Assembly: GCA_030427505.1 (NCBI GenBank)
Contig: JAUICH010000026.1
Span: forward strand, 21,573-85,572
DNA from: Verrucomicrobiia bacterium
GTDB taxonomy: Bacteria; Verrucomicrobiota; Verrucomicrobiia; Verrucomicrobiales; DEV007
Direction of reading: 5' to 3'
Length of the DNA stretch: 64,000 nucleotides
The translations under genes were made by a program, and so were the position numbers. The notes beneath the pieces were generated by a model, which was given only the letters and a program-made list of their open reading frames with translations, was not told the origin of the DNA and searched no databases. Positions 46,032 to 55,200 of the stretch are shown here, one piece after another (positions within the stretch are counted from its first letter, which is position 1; each line of letters opens with the position of its first letter).

Positions 46032-46634
46032 TTGCGAAATGGGCGGTGCGTGCGCGTAAGCCCTTGCAATTTCCCCGTTCCTCTGGTAGCGCCCCAAGAG
46101 TTCAACCCACCCGAAACTCCGCTTCTTGCCGTGACCGCTTCACCTTTTTCGCCCGATCTTCCCGCCAAGGCTGTATTGCGCCGAGGAGTGCTGGCGGCGG
46201 CACTCACGAGCTTTTCGCTCGGGTTCGCGCTCACCTGGGTAAAGGCGGCCGTGGCGCCGGAGTGCGCTTGTCCCATTGGCGCGATCATGAACGGACCAAC
46301 CCTGGGTCTCGCTGCTCTGATTGGGGCCACCCTCGCGGCGGGAAATGCGTTGGCCTTCGTGGTGACGGCGGGGCTTCTCTGGTTTTGGAGATTGCGGCGC
46401 CACGGCGCGGCAGTGGTCAGTTTCGCCGTTGCTGGCTCGGTTCTGGCGGCACTTTACGTCTTCTCAGGGGTGCCAACCTACTTCGGGCCGCTGCCCGAGG
46501 AGATGTGGGGAAGCGGAGAAGATCTTCTCAGCACTTTCCTGATGGTTTTCGCCAATGCCATTGCGCCGTTCGTGCTGGCCGCACTTGTCTTTCGCGTGTT
46601 TCGGGGGAAACCGGCGGCGCCGGCGGCTTCGTGA
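46032..46634 (+). CDS. Hypothetical membrane protein with four predicted helices
   Basis: No family is recognised. The up-to-200-residue protein has four hydrophobic stretches, around VLAAALTSFSLGFALTW, LAALIGATLAAGNALAFVV, VVSFAVAGSVLAALYVF and LLSTFLMVFANAIAPFVLAALVF. A CAC pair (PECACPIGAIM) sits in the first outer loop. The longest frame starts with TTG at 46032. GTG at 46131 (TASPFSPDLPAK) would remove an N-terminus with no obvious role and is equally possible. Confidence 0.5.
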   Translation: MRNGRCVRVSPCNFPVPLVAPQEFNPPETPLLAVTASPFSPDLPAKAVLRRGVLAAALTSFSLGFALTWVKAAVAPECACPIGAIMNGPTLGLAALIGATLAAGNALAFVVTAGLLWFWRLRRHGAAVVSFAVAGSVLAALYVFSGVPTYFGPLPEEMWGSGEDLLSTFLMVFANAIAPFVLAALVFRVFRGKPAAPAAS

Positions 46635-46817
46635 AACGGGAGTTCTTCGCGGCGGCTGTCGGCCCTTCCGCCGAAGCATTCTTTTTCCAGAAATTCGGCC
46701 TGTCCTTCTTGACTTCAGGTTTCGTATCGCTCAAGCCTGAACGAAGACCGCCAAGTTTGTTTAGGTCCCGTTCCGGGGCCGTTTTCCGTCCTTCTTTTCC
46801 AGCTTCTCAGATTCTTC

Positions 46818-47654
46818 ATGTCCTTGTTTTCGAACGACGAGCCGCCTAATTGGCGAGACCAGGTAGATGGCAATCTTTCCGAGGAACTCTTCGAACACAT
46901 TGTGGTGGGAGCCTTGGAAGAGTCCGGTTTCTTTGAGGAAATTACCTTGGATGAAGGGTTTCACCTTCGGGTCAAGAACAGCGGGGGAGGGAAGAGTCAG
47001 ATTTACCTCGATAACCTCTGGGCGGCGCTGGGGTCCAGTCATGGCGACCGGGTCAGCCAGATCGAGCAATTCGTGAGGGCGATGATTCTGTCCGCCAAAG
47101 AACGCAAGCTTTCCCCAAAGGACGCGGAACTGATCGTTCCCGTGGTGAGAAACATCGACATGCTGGAGCAGTTTCTCAATGTCGAGCCGCCCTACGCGGA
47201 GCCCCTCTTCGATCACTTCGCGGGAGACATGGTGGTCATGTACGCGCTGGATGAAATTGAGGGCATCCGCTACTTGAACGAGCAGCATTTCCTGGAAATC
47301 GGCACGCCGCGCGAGGACCTTCGCCAGAGAAGCATCGAAAACCTGCGGAAGCGATTGCCGGAGATCGACTGTCTCAGCGCCGGGCCGGTGTCCATGTTGT
47401 CCGCCGGGGGAAACTACGAGTCTTCCTTGCTGTTGTTCGACGACGTTTGGGAGAATGCCCGTTCTTCCGTGGATGGCGAACTAATTGTGGCGGTGCCTAC
47501 CCGTGATGTTGTTGTTTTCTGTGGTTCCTACGATTTTGAAAGCGTATCCCGTCTGTCGGATCAGGCGGTCGAACTTTTCGAGTCCGGCGCCTACGGGGTG
47601 TCAGGCAAGCTTTTCCGCCGCGGAGACGAAGGCTGGGAAGAGTACAAGCTGTAG
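46818..47654 (+). CDS. DUF1444 (YtpQ-like) family protein
   Basis: The 278-residue cytoplasmic protein matches the DUF1444/YtpQ family: RVKNSGGGKSQIYLDNLW near the start, PVVRNIDMLEQFL in the middle, and the later DMVVMYALDEIEGIRYL and ELIVAVPTRDVVVFCGS blocks. It has no signal peptide or membrane helix. The family is widespread and its function is unknown. The gene stands alone on its strand between a membrane protein gene and a convergent DUF1080 gene. Confidence 0.82.
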   Translation: MSLFSNDEPPNWRDQVDGNLSEELFEHIVVGALEESGFFEEITLDEGFHLRVKNSGGGKSQIYLDNLWAALGSSHGDRVSQIEQFVRAMILSAKERKLSPKDAELIVPVVRNIDMLEQFLNVEPPYAEPLFDHFAGDMVVMYALDEIEGIRYLNEQHFLEIGTPREDLRQRSIENLRKRLPEIDCLSAGPVSMLSAGGNYESSLLLFDDVWENARSSVDGELIVAVPTRDVVVFCGSYDFESVSRLSDQAVELFESGAYGVSGKLFRRGDEGWEEYKL

Positions 47655-47681
47655 GCTTTGCTCAACCAGGCGGGAGAGAGG

Positions 47682-48362
47682 TTACAGCGGGCGGATCCGG
47701 ATGCTCTGGAAGTAAAACACGCTGTCCGGATCGTGTGCCTGCAAGGCAACGGCGCCGCCGTTGGGGTCCAGAACGCGGCCTTTGCGGTTTTCCGGCCGTT
47801 CTTCCACCGCGTTTTCCGGTTCGGTGTAATCCATCACGGACTGGCCGTTGAGGAAGATCTCAATCCGTTTTCCTTTTACCCGCAGGCGAACGGTAAACCA
47901 GCCGGTTTCGTCCACGGGAGACTTCGCCAAGTCCACCACGGCGTAGAGGCTGCCGGTTTTGCGCTTTTCTTTTTCGGAGCTGTTCAGCTGAAGCTCGTAT
48001 CCCTTGCCCAAGTGCATCTTTGCGTCCCGGACGCTCCGGTCTGTATGGAAGAAGATCCCTGAGTTGGAGTTTGGCTCGGCTTTGACGACTGCCTCCAGTT
48101 CGAAGTCTTTAAAAGTGGCTGGAGCATTCGCGATGCCGGTGCCCACATAGAAGAGATGGGAGCGGACGTCCGGGCTGGTATCGTGCGCCACGAGCACGCC
48201 GTCCCGTACGAAGAAGGAATCCGGTGCCACATTGGCTTCCCACCCGGTCAGGTCTTTTCCGTTGAAGAGCGAGATCCACCCGGCTTCTTCACCTGAAGAC
48301 TGGCAGGGAAGACCGCAGCAAAGTGCGAAGGCGAAGGCGATGACGAAGGAACGTGGGTGCAT
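47682..48362 (-). CDS. Exported DUF1080 (3-keto-disaccharide hydrolase-like) protein
   Basis: The 226-residue protein has a signal peptide (SFVIAFAFALCCGLPCQ). The DUF1080 concanavalin-like domain follows: GWISLFNGKDLTGWEA, FELEAVVKAEPNSNSGIFF and the closing VALQAHDPDSVFYFQSIRIRPL. Members bind or hydrolyse glycosidic bonds, some acting on 3-keto sugars made by Gfo/Idh dehydrogenases, and an oxidoreductase of that family is encoded at 58462. The family is very common in Planctomycetota and Verrucomicrobiota. Confidence 0.9.
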   Translation of the reverse strand: MHPRSFVIAFAFALCCGLPCQSSGEEAGWISLFNGKDLTGWEANVAPDSFFVRDGVLVAHDTSPDVRSHLFYVGTGIANAPATFKDFELEAVVKAEPNSNSGIFFHTDRSVRDAKMHLGKGYELQLNSSEKEKRKTGSLYAVVDLAKSPVDETGWFTVRLRVKGKRIEIFLNGQSVMDYTEPENAVEERPENRKGRVLDPNGGAVALQAHDPDSVFYFQSIRIRPL

Positions 48363-48443
48363 GGGAATTCGAATACCAGGCAGGGTAAAATCTAACTTTC
48401 AGAATTGACCTGGATCCCGTTTGCCGCAACAAGGTTCGACTTC

Positions 48444-48998
48444 ATGAGTTACAATCCCTATACGGCTCCGCGGACGGATGTCCTTCCTCAGGGGGACATG
48501 CAATCCTACAACGAGTCGATTCGCCGGGATCACCTGAGCCACGAGGCGTCCTGCAAGGGGATTGGGGCTCTGTATATCATTAGCGCCATTGGGCTGGCAT
48601 TGGCCTCTTTCGGCTGGCTGTTGATCGCAAGTGACACATCGGATATGCCGGATGGGGCCCCGGAGCTTGTGGTGGCGTCAATTGTGGTTGGGCTATTCGC
48701 CGTTATCTATCTGGTTACCGGATTGGGGCTCAGAAAGCTCAAGGGGAAGGCGCGAATCGCGGCAGTCGTGTTGTGTTGTATCGGGCTTCTCGGCTTTCCT
48801 GTTGGAACGATCCTGAACGGCTATTTCCTCTATCTCCTCCTCAGTACGAAGGGGAAAATGGTCTTTTCAGAGGAATACAAAGAAATCATCGCGCAGACTC
48901 CGCACGTCAAATACCGGACGCCCGCCTGGTTGTGGGTGCTTCTGGCTGTTCTTCTCGGTCTGTTGGGCCTGGGAATCGTGATGGCCTTTGTATCTTGA
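48444..48998 (+). CDS. Hypothetical membrane protein with four predicted helices
   Basis: I do not recognise a defined family. The 184-residue protein opens with a soluble MSYNPYTAPRTDVLPQ segment, a common start in small PVC membrane proteins. Four helices follow, around ALYIISAIGLALASFGWLLI, VVASIVVGLFAVIYLVTG, VVLCCIGLLGFPVGTILNG and LWVLLAVLLGLLGLGIVMA. The loop before the last helix (VFSEEYKEIIAQTP) recalls DUF4282/DUF4234-like proteins only weakly. The start is ATG 48444. Confidence 0.6.
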   Translation: MSYNPYTAPRTDVLPQGDMQSYNESIRRDHLSHEASCKGIGALYIISAIGLALASFGWLLIASDTSDMPDGAPELVVASIVVGLFAVIYLVTGLGLRKLKGKARIAAVVLCCIGLLGFPVGTILNGYFLYLLLSTKGKMVFSEEYKEIIAQTPHVKYRTPAWLWVLLAVLLGLLGLGIVMAFVS

Positions 48999-49173
48999 AC
49001 TGGCGGCACCCGGGGGTGGATGCCGGTTGTTCTTGAGCAAGCTTCGGGCAAGAAGAGGCGTGGCATGGTTTTCGGGTGACGGGGCCTTTGCTTGCTCTCT
49101 CTGGGGAATCGTTTAGCATTCCTGAAGTAATCTGGCCGCTTTTGGCCATTGGATTGCTTTGTTCCAACCTGCC

Positions 49174-49668
49174 ATGTCCTGCACTCATCCGCGAAATCCG
49201 CTCCGCGTGTGCTGCGCTTTGATCGAGCGCGAAGCGGTGATCCGTGGCGGAGAGGAGAGAGGGCCTTCCAGCGAAGCCGTCAGCTACACGGAGATTCTGG
49301 CCGCCCAACGGCCCGCTCACAAGTCTCTGGGCGGAAAGTGGGAGTTTCCCGGCGGAAAGATCGAGCCTGGGGAAGATCCCGCGGGAGCCCTGATTCGAGA
49401 GGTGAGGGAGGAACTCGATTGCGAGGTCCGCATCGTGGAGCCCCTGTCGTCCGTGCGGCATGTTTATTCTGAGGACTTTACCATCCATCTTTTCCCATTC
49501 CGCTGCCGGTTCGCGGGGCCAGAGTCGGAACCTCGCGCATTGGAACATCAGGCGCTCCTCTGGTGTCAGCCCAGTCATCTGCCGGGCCTCGACTGGGCGG
49601 AGGCGGATCTTCCGATTATCAGGGAATACCTGGAACGCTTTGAGTCCAGGGTTCCGTCAGTTCGTTGA
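49174..49668 (+). CDS. Nudix hydrolase, MutT-like
   Basis: The 164-residue protein carries a Nudix box, GGKIEPGEDPAGALIREVREEL followed by DCEV; split, it reads G-x5-E-x7-R-E-x2-E-E-L. WEFPGGK and the later RALEHQALLWCQPSHLPGLDW match MutT-type 8-oxo-dGTP or CTP pyrophosphohydrolases that clean the nucleotide pool. The start is ATG 49174 (MSCTHPRNPLRV). The frame goes back to a TTG five codons earlier. A charged insertion (REAVIRGGEERGPSSEA) in the first strands is longer than usual. Confidence 0.88.
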   Translation: MSCTHPRNPLRVCCALIEREAVIRGGEERGPSSEAVSYTEILAAQRPAHKSLGGKWEFPGGKIEPGEDPAGALIREVREELDCEVRIVEPLSSVRHVYSEDFTIHLFPFRCRFAGPESEPRALEHQALLWCQPSHLPGLDWAEADLPIIREYLERFESRVPSVR

Positions 49669-49687
49669 GCAGAGAGAGGGAGCGAGG

Positions 49688-51862
49688 TCAGGGGGCGGGC
49701 GCCAGGCCGTAGCCTTCCAGATGCAGCCGCAGAATCCGGGCGATTTCCGCAATGGCTTGTTGATTGCGGAAGGCATTGTGTCCCGAATCCACCAGCAACT
49801 CGCTCTCCGCGCCTTCCAAGTGGCTGCTGGAGTATTGAACCACGCCGTCGCTGCTTTTTTCAACCGGACCGTCCTTTCCGCGATTGCCCATAATGCAGTG
49901 ATACACCACGCCCGGTCTGCGCGGCGCCTCGTCCAGGGCCAGCAGGAAAGGCGAGTTCGGGCTCAAGGAACTGATGCTGGTGATCTTCCGGGTTCTTAGT
50001 CTGGCCAGGTTTGGTGGTGTAGAGGAGGAAGCAGCTTCCGTCTCGCTGTCTGACGGTGTCCGGAAAAGGCCCTGACCCTGAGCGAAGACAGCCTGCTGCA
50101 GTTCCAGAAAATCTCCCGGCAGTCCCACCAGCCGGCTGGCGAAGTTTCCAATCGGGCTGGTAGCCAGATTGGCGCCCCGGTGGGGCGAGGAAATGAAGAT
50201 GGCCCGTTTGAACCAGGGAACGCCTTCAAAATAGACCATCTCTTTGGCCATGATTTGCTGAGAGGGATTCAGGTCTTCCAGCACTTTTTCGAGGGGGTCT
50301 TCGCTGACTCGCGCCCAGTAGGTGTCCTTTACATCCACGGTCAGACTCCGGGCCAGAACACCCCCCATGCTGTGACCGATGACTACCATCTTGTCCAGAT
50401 TTGGGTTTGTCCGGTCCGGGTCCACATAGTCACGGGCGGAGCGCACGGCGTTCCGCAGAGACCAGGCGGTGCGGTGGAGCGGAAATCCGCTGGGGTAAAA
50501 GAAGACCCAGAACTGAAAGTGCTGGCGGATGTAGGGATCCTCCTGGAGCACCGGCATGACATCCCGCCAGATCATGGGGGAGGAGTCCAGGCCATGAATC
50601 AGGAGCACGGGTATCTTTTCCGGATCGTAGGGAGCCGCGAAGTAGAGGCCTTCCAGGTCTTTCAGTTCGTCGGAAATGACGAGGCTCTTCAGGCCCATGA
50701 TGATCTCGTTGTTCCCCCGCATCTGGTAAGCCGGGGGAGCCGTGAAGTTCGCGGAAAGCGGGATGGCTCCCGTGCCGTCGGGCGCCCATTCCAGGACCTT
50801 GGTTGCATCCACGATGGTGGCCCGGGCCTCGACGGGATCCGTGGAGCCCGTTCCGTATTCGAAGAAACCCGTCAGGGGCATGGCGGAACCTTCTTCGCCC
50901 ACGAACCGGGTCTCATCCGCCAGCATCCGGTCCTCGGTATTTTTTCGGATGCCGGTGAGAGGCGTGCCGAAGCCCTCTTCTTTTGCCAGGGTCCGGAAGC
51001 CCAGAATCTTGAGATCGCCCGCGGGAATGAACTTATCAAACCACGTTCCCGTGGCGCCGTCTCCAGCCCCGCCCATCAGGCGCGGCGGCACCAGGCGCAG
51101 CGTGGCCGCGTAGTCCCAGAGGGGGCCGTCCAGCATGGCTGGCTGGTCCGTCAGGGAGGCAATGCCCGGCGCTTCGTCCATGAGGTCGAAGTAGCGGGCC
51201 GCTGCTTTGTTGTAGAGCCGCAGTTGGATCAATTCCGTAGGAAGGGTCAACCACTCCTCCGCGGGAGCCTGGCTTTGCAGGAGGTTCGCCAGGGCCATTT
51301 CGGCGGCTGTGGCGTAGAGTCCGGCGGCTTCCATGAGGTTTCCACGCCGTTCTTCCTGAAGCCCCGCTCTCAGGGCCAACTCGGGCAGGGCGGCAAGACC
51401 GGCCGTTTTCGCTCCCGCCATTTCGTCCAGTCGTTTAAGAGCCTCTCCCGGCGCTTCGACGACCCCGTTCGGCGCCCACAGGTCTTCCCGGCTGGCGCTC
51501 CACAGCATGTCGCGGGAGATGCCCATTTCTTCCAGGTTCTCCGTGCCGCGACCTTTCCAGGCTTTGGCTTCCCCCGGTCTCAACGACCAGGCCGCCAGCG
51601 CGCGAATCCCGGCTTCCGGGTCATGCCGGTAGAGGCCTTTCAGGCCCGCTTCCCGCAAGGCGGAGCGCGAAGGGTCGGACATTCCACCGAAGGGGGTATC
51701 CGTGATCTGGCCCAAGACACGCACGGGATTCAACTGCCGCACGACGACGGTCGACGAACAACTGCATAGAGTCAGACCCAGCAATCCGGCCACGACAAGC
51801 CGCGCGGCCAAGCCCGATAGCCTCTTTCCCGACTGAAGCCCTTTGCGGGATGGAATTGCCAT
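49688..51862 (-). CDS. Lipoprotein alpha/beta-hydrolase (lipase/PGAP1-like)
   Basis: The start at ATG 51862 has an AAAGG site 8 bases before it and gives a lipoprotein signal: LVVAGLLGLTLCSCSST, with C35 as the lipidated residue. The frame extends 143 codons upstream, but that part overlaps another gene. About 350 residues of mostly helical sequence precede a hydrolase domain with IPVLLIHGLDSSPMIW, the nucleophile S498 in VVIGHSMGGVLAR and a histidine in VDSGHNAFRNQQA. FISSPHRGANLA fits a lipase of the PGAP1/ large esterase class. It should act on lipids or esters at the envelope. The protein is 724 residues, large for the family. Confidence 0.82.
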   Translation of the reverse strand: MAIPSRKGLQSGKRLSGLAARLVVAGLLGLTLCSCSSTVVVRQLNPVRVLGQITDTPFGGMSDPSRSALREAGLKGLYRHDPEAGIRALAAWSLRPGEAKAWKGRGTENLEEMGISRDMLWSASREDLWAPNGVVEAPGEALKRLDEMAGAKTAGLAALPELALRAGLQEERRGNLMEAAGLYATAAEMALANLLQSQAPAEEWLTLPTELIQLRLYNKAAARYFDLMDEAPGIASLTDQPAMLDGPLWDYAATLRLVPPRLMGGAGDGATGTWFDKFIPAGDLKILGFRTLAKEEGFGTPLTGIRKNTEDRMLADETRFVGEEGSAMPLTGFFEYGTGSTDPVEARATIVDATKVLEWAPDGTGAIPLSANFTAPPAYQMRGNNEIIMGLKSLVISDELKDLEGLYFAAPYDPEKIPVLLIHGLDSSPMIWRDVMPVLQEDPYIRQHFQFWVFFYPSGFPLHRTAWSLRNAVRSARDYVDPDRTNPNLDKMVVIGHSMGGVLARSLTVDVKDTYWARVSEDPLEKVLEDLNPSQQIMAKEMVYFEGVPWFKRAIFISSPHRGANLATSPIGNFASRLVGLPGDFLELQQAVFAQGQGLFRTPSDSETEAASSSTPPNLARLRTRKITSISSLSPNSPFLLALDEAPRRPGVVYHCIMGNRGKDGPVEKSSDGVVQYSSSHLEGAESELLVDSGHNAFRNQQAIAEIARILRLHLEGYGLAPAP

Positions 51863-52027
51863 GCCGGAAACCTTTCTCATTCGCTGACCCTTACCACAAG
51901 CAAAAGCGGCGGGAGTGGCGGTCTTGTGCGAGCCGTTACGCTCCCGTGGAAACTTTTCGTCCCAGTTTCTTTCTGTGGCGTTTTCTTTCATGGCATCCCT
52001 TTCCGGGGCCGGATAGACTTCGATACC

Positions 52028-52402
52028 ATGGCGGGTTTCCTCACGATTGCGGGACTGTTGCTGCTGGGCTTTTTCCTGATGGCCTTGCTGGTGGGCCGCA
52101 GAGCCTTCGAGATGAAGGACCTGGCCCACAAGGGGCTTGCCGTTCGGGGCAGAGTGACCGGAAAGTTCCGTCAGAGAGGCGCCTCCGCGAATATGCCGTC
52201 CAGCCCTTGTCTTCGATACGAGTACCAGGGACTGGACGGAAACCGGTACGAATACAAGAGCCTCGTGACGGAGTCCGAGTGGGAAGCTCACGAAGAAGGC
52301 GGCCCGATCGAGATTGTGATCCTTCCGGGAAAGCCGTCCGTCAGCGCTCCGAAGTATCTCGTCAATCTCAGCCGGGAAGCGCTGAAGCTACCGCCGCTGT
52401 GA
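52028..52402 (+). CDS. DUF3592-like small membrane-anchored protein
   Basis: The 124-residue protein has one N-terminal membrane helix (FLTIAGLLLLGFFLMALLV). A soluble beta-rich domain follows with GLAVRGRVTGKFRQR, LRYEYQGLDGNRYEYKS and GPIEIVILPGKPSVS, the pattern of DUF3592 proteins. No function is known for the family. The ATG at 52028 begins at MAGFLTI. The longer frame back to 51926 adds residues that do not fit. It runs divergent from the lipoprotein hydrolase gene 165 bp away. Confidence 0.65.
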   Translation: MAGFLTIAGLLLLGFFLMALLVGRRAFEMKDLAHKGLAVRGRVTGKFRQRGASANMPSSPCLRYEYQGLDGNRYEYKSLVTESEWEAHEEGGPIEIVILPGKPSVSAPKYLVNLSREALKLPPL

Positions 52403-52453
52403 GGGGAGCCGCGAAAAACTGAGAACCTTCTGTTTTCACGGATCTCCCGATTC

Positions 52454-54088
52454 TTACTTCCGTGGAATCTGAGTGCCCGGTTCGGGATCCGTTCCGTCGG
52501 TCAGGCGTTTCGCGGTGTAGCAGAACAGAGGATTCAGGATAGCGTTACCTTCGGCGTCTCGCAGTGCGTCCAGCCGGAACTGATAGACATAGCCCGCCTT
52601 CAGCGGTTCGCCCAGCACCAGCCGGACGCCGGTGCCGTCTTCCCGGACTTCGACGCTCTTCACGGGCGCGGCTTTCTTATCCATTTCGTCCGAGCCATAG
52701 TCTTCGTGGTATTCGAAGTAATAACGGCTCACGTTGAAGTTGGCCGGGTCTTTCAGCAGCGCGGTGTCGAAAGGCTTCGTGAAGGTTAGGGCAAAGCCGT
52801 CTTCCGTCAGTTTCACCGACTTCACGTCCGGCGGCGTCTCCCCGGTGGGCATGATCTTCTGGATGCCCTGGCCGCCAGCCCAGGAGAGGTGGGTCTGTCC
52901 CACCCAGAGAGCGCCGTCCGGGCCAAAGGCCAGGCGGTTGTTTCCCATGTTCAGGCCACCGCCGTCAAAGAGGGGAATGCAGGCTCCCTGCATGACACCC
53001 GCCACGTCCTCCAGCATCATGCGCAGGACGCGTGGGTAGTTCATTTCGCCGACGAGCATCTGGTTTTCGAACGCGCCGAACTTTCCACCGGGCTCGACTA
53101 GCACCGGTTGGGTGGGGGAGTTTCCGAGGACTCCCTGGGGCACCAGGACCGCTGCCCTCGTCCTCAAGGTGTCCAGTTCCGCCACATCCACCTCCAGCGG
53201 GTTCCTCGTCCAGCCGTCCCGCCATACCAGGCTGGCAGGGTGGCCATGGAAGCCGCCTTTTTCGATGTGGAAAAACTTGCTGGTCCCCAGCCAGTCGCCC
53301 TGGTTGTCGCAGGCGTAGAGGCGGCCTTCGGCGTCGAAGCCCATGCCGTTGGGTGAACGGAAGCCCGCCGCCCAGGGAGTCGCTTCCCCGGTCTTGCCGT
53401 CGATCTTCAGAATCCAGCCCCGCCACGGCACGCGGGAATACATGCGGCCGGCTTTCTCTTTCACCGCCTTCCAGTCCGTGCCGTAGAACTCACTTCGATC
53501 CAGGCCGATGGGGCTCCATTCACCGCGGATTTCCTCCCGCACGCTGGCCCCGTTGGAGGCGACGTTCAATGACACGAAGTAGTCTCCATGGGCGTCGCGC
53601 ACGGGGCCGTAGGCGAACTCGTGGTAGTTGCCCGTCATGCCGAAGCCGTCCCAGACCGTCTCGTACCGGTCCGCCACGCCGTCGCCGTCCGTGTCGCTGA
53701 CTTTCGTCAGTTCCGGGCGCTGCATGATGAGCAGTTCGGTGTTGGAAAGGGGTAGCAGGCCCAGCGGCTCGTGCAGCCCTTGGGCGAACATTTTCCATTC
53801 GCCTTTTGCCGGATTGTAGAAACCTACCTCGCCCTGGTGGAAACAGACCGCGAGGCGTCCGTCAGGCAGGAAGGCCATCCCCCCTACCTGGGAATCGACG
53901 CCCGGAGGCGGCAGGATGGGGGTGACGGTGTAGTAGCGGGAAATGTCCGCGCCCGCTGAAAGTGCCGCGTCTTCAGCGTGCAGGCTTTGGAAAAGACCGC
54001 CAACGAGACCCGCTGCCGCCACGGCCAGGAGCAAGCGAAGGCGACCGGCCAGCCGGGAAGGGGACAACAAAGAGGATTTCAGCTTCAT
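52454..54088 (-). CDS. Exported beta-propeller protein (PVC sugar-dehydrogenase-like), no heme site
   Basis: The 544-residue protein has a signal peptide (LLLAVAAAGLVGGLFQSLHA). A propeller follows with GGMAFLPDGRLAVCFHQGEV, ITKVSDTDGDGVADRYE-type turns and GMGFDAEGRLYACDNQG. This is the same repeat style as the larger protein at 12199, but it lacks the HEAT and CxxCH parts. The C-terminal 130 residues form a separate beta-rich domain (SVKLTEDGFALTFTKPFD). It lies 14 bp behind the blue-copper gene in the same direction, so the two probably act together in periplasmic oxidation or electron transfer. Confidence 0.82.
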   Translation of the reverse strand: MKLKSSLLSPSRLAGRLRLLLAVAAAGLVGGLFQSLHAEDAALSAGADISRYYTVTPILPPPGVDSQVGGMAFLPDGRLAVCFHQGEVGFYNPAKGEWKMFAQGLHEPLGLLPLSNTELLIMQRPELTKVSDTDGDGVADRYETVWDGFGMTGNYHEFAYGPVRDAHGDYFVSLNVASNGASVREEIRGEWSPIGLDRSEFYGTDWKAVKEKAGRMYSRVPWRGWILKIDGKTGEATPWAAGFRSPNGMGFDAEGRLYACDNQGDWLGTSKFFHIEKGGFHGHPASLVWRDGWTRNPLEVDVAELDTLRTRAAVLVPQGVLGNSPTQPVLVEPGGKFGAFENQMLVGEMNYPRVLRMMLEDVAGVMQGACIPLFDGGGLNMGNNRLAFGPDGALWVGQTHLSWAGGQGIQKIMPTGETPPDVKSVKLTEDGFALTFTKPFDTALLKDPANFNVSRYYFEYHEDYGSDEMDKKAAPVKSVEVREDGTGVRLVLGEPLKAGYVYQFRLDALRDAEGNAILNPLFCYTAKRLTDGTDPEPGTQIPRK

Positions 54089-54102
54089 GACTGGGAAGAG
54101 GC

Positions 54103-55200
54103 TTATTTTCTACGGTAGATATCGAGCGTGAAATCCTGAGCCAGCCGGGGTTCCAGGATCAATTCTCCATTTTTCACGGCGCCTCCAGGCATTTTGACGC
54201 CGATCTCGTCACTGGGCCGGATCATGTCCAGAGGCAGGTGGACCGGGCCGGGCGCATTCTCGATCTGGAAACGCCGCTGAATGCCGGGCTTGCCGCTCCC
54301 GGTCAGGGCGGTGATGTGCTCCCGGACGAGCACGCCGTCGATTTCGTAGCGGAACTCGGGAACACCGGCCACGATGTCGTAGCCCAGGAACTTAACGCTT
54401 TCCGGCGCCATGCCTCCGAAGGTCAGCGGGTAGCCTTCCGGGTTTTCCCAATAGACGTCGCCCAGGATTTCCGCGAGGGCATTGCCGTTGCTGGCGTAGT
54501 AATCCTTCGCGTCGATGAAGTCGCCCTGCCAGAGATAGCGAAGCCGGCAGGCGCCCGCGTCCCAGCAGTAGTTCTGGTCTCCTTCCAGCGCCACGGCGAT
54601 GGCCGCTGGTCCCGCGTCCGGCAGGAACATCCGTTGAAAGGCCGGCCGTGTCACTTCCACCGGCGGAGCGCTCAGAAACATTTTGGAAATGTTAGGATCG
54701 TCTTCCAGCTTCGGCATTTCCGTCCCGACGTAGAGTGCCCCAAACATCAGCATGCCGTGGCCCGGGAAGGTGCAGACATAGGGGTAGATGCCGGGTTCCT
54801 CAGGGGCTTTGAACTTTAGCGTGGCTTTGTTTCCTGGCTTCAGCAGGGGAGCGTGCGCCAGCACTTGATCGCCTGGAGGCACGTAGTCCAGTTCCGGTCC
54901 TTTTTCGGCGAGGGCCAGGGCCGCGTTTACGAGTCCCTGGTGGTTGCCGGGCACGGTCAGGACGAAGTTATGCGGCTGATCGGTGATGTCCAGATTCTGC
55001 AAGGTCATCCGGACAGTGTCTCCAGGCTCGACCGCGAACCGGGGCGGATCGAAGCGGAAGGGAGACAGCATTTCCAGGGAGACTTTCACGTCTTTCGCCT
55101 GAACCGTGGGCGCGGCTGGCGCCGAAAGAAGCATCAAGGCCAGGCAGGCTGGCAAGATTGACCCAATAAGAGCGCTGGACTGGCAAGGTCTAAGCATCAT
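54103..55200 (-). CDS. Exported azurin/plastocyanin-like blue copper protein with C-terminal extension
   Basis: After a signal peptide (LIGSILPACLALMLLSAP) comes a cupredoxin domain: FAVEPGDTVRMTLQN, the copper-ligand histidine in DQPHNFVLT, and the C-x4-H-x2-M-type loop in YVCTFPGHGMLMFG. The order matches type 1 copper azurin/plastocyanin ligands. A 190-residue extension follows (from ISKMFLSAPPVEVTRP), which resembles a region found next to copper domains in PVC proteins. Two adjacent ATG codons at 55200 and 55197 give 365 or 364 residues. Copper-based electron transfer to or from the downstream propeller protein is the best guess. Confidence 0.85.
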   Translation of the reverse strand: MMLRPCQSSALIGSILPACLALMLLSAPAAPTVQAKDVKVSLEMLSPFRFDPPRFAVEPGDTVRMTLQNLDITDQPHNFVLTVPGNHQGLVNAALALAEKGPELDYVPPGDQVLAHAPLLKPGNKATLKFKAPEEPGIYPYVCTFPGHGMLMFGALYVGTEMPKLEDDPNISKMFLSAPPVEVTRPAFQRMFLPDAGPAAIAVALEGDQNYCWDAGACRLRYLWQGDFIDAKDYYASNGNALAEILGDVYWENPEGYPLTFGGMAPESVKFLGYDIVAGVPEFRYEIDGVLVREHITALTGSGKPGIQRRFQIENAPGPVHLPLDMIRPSDEIGVKMPGGAVKNGELILEPRLAQDFTLDIYRRK

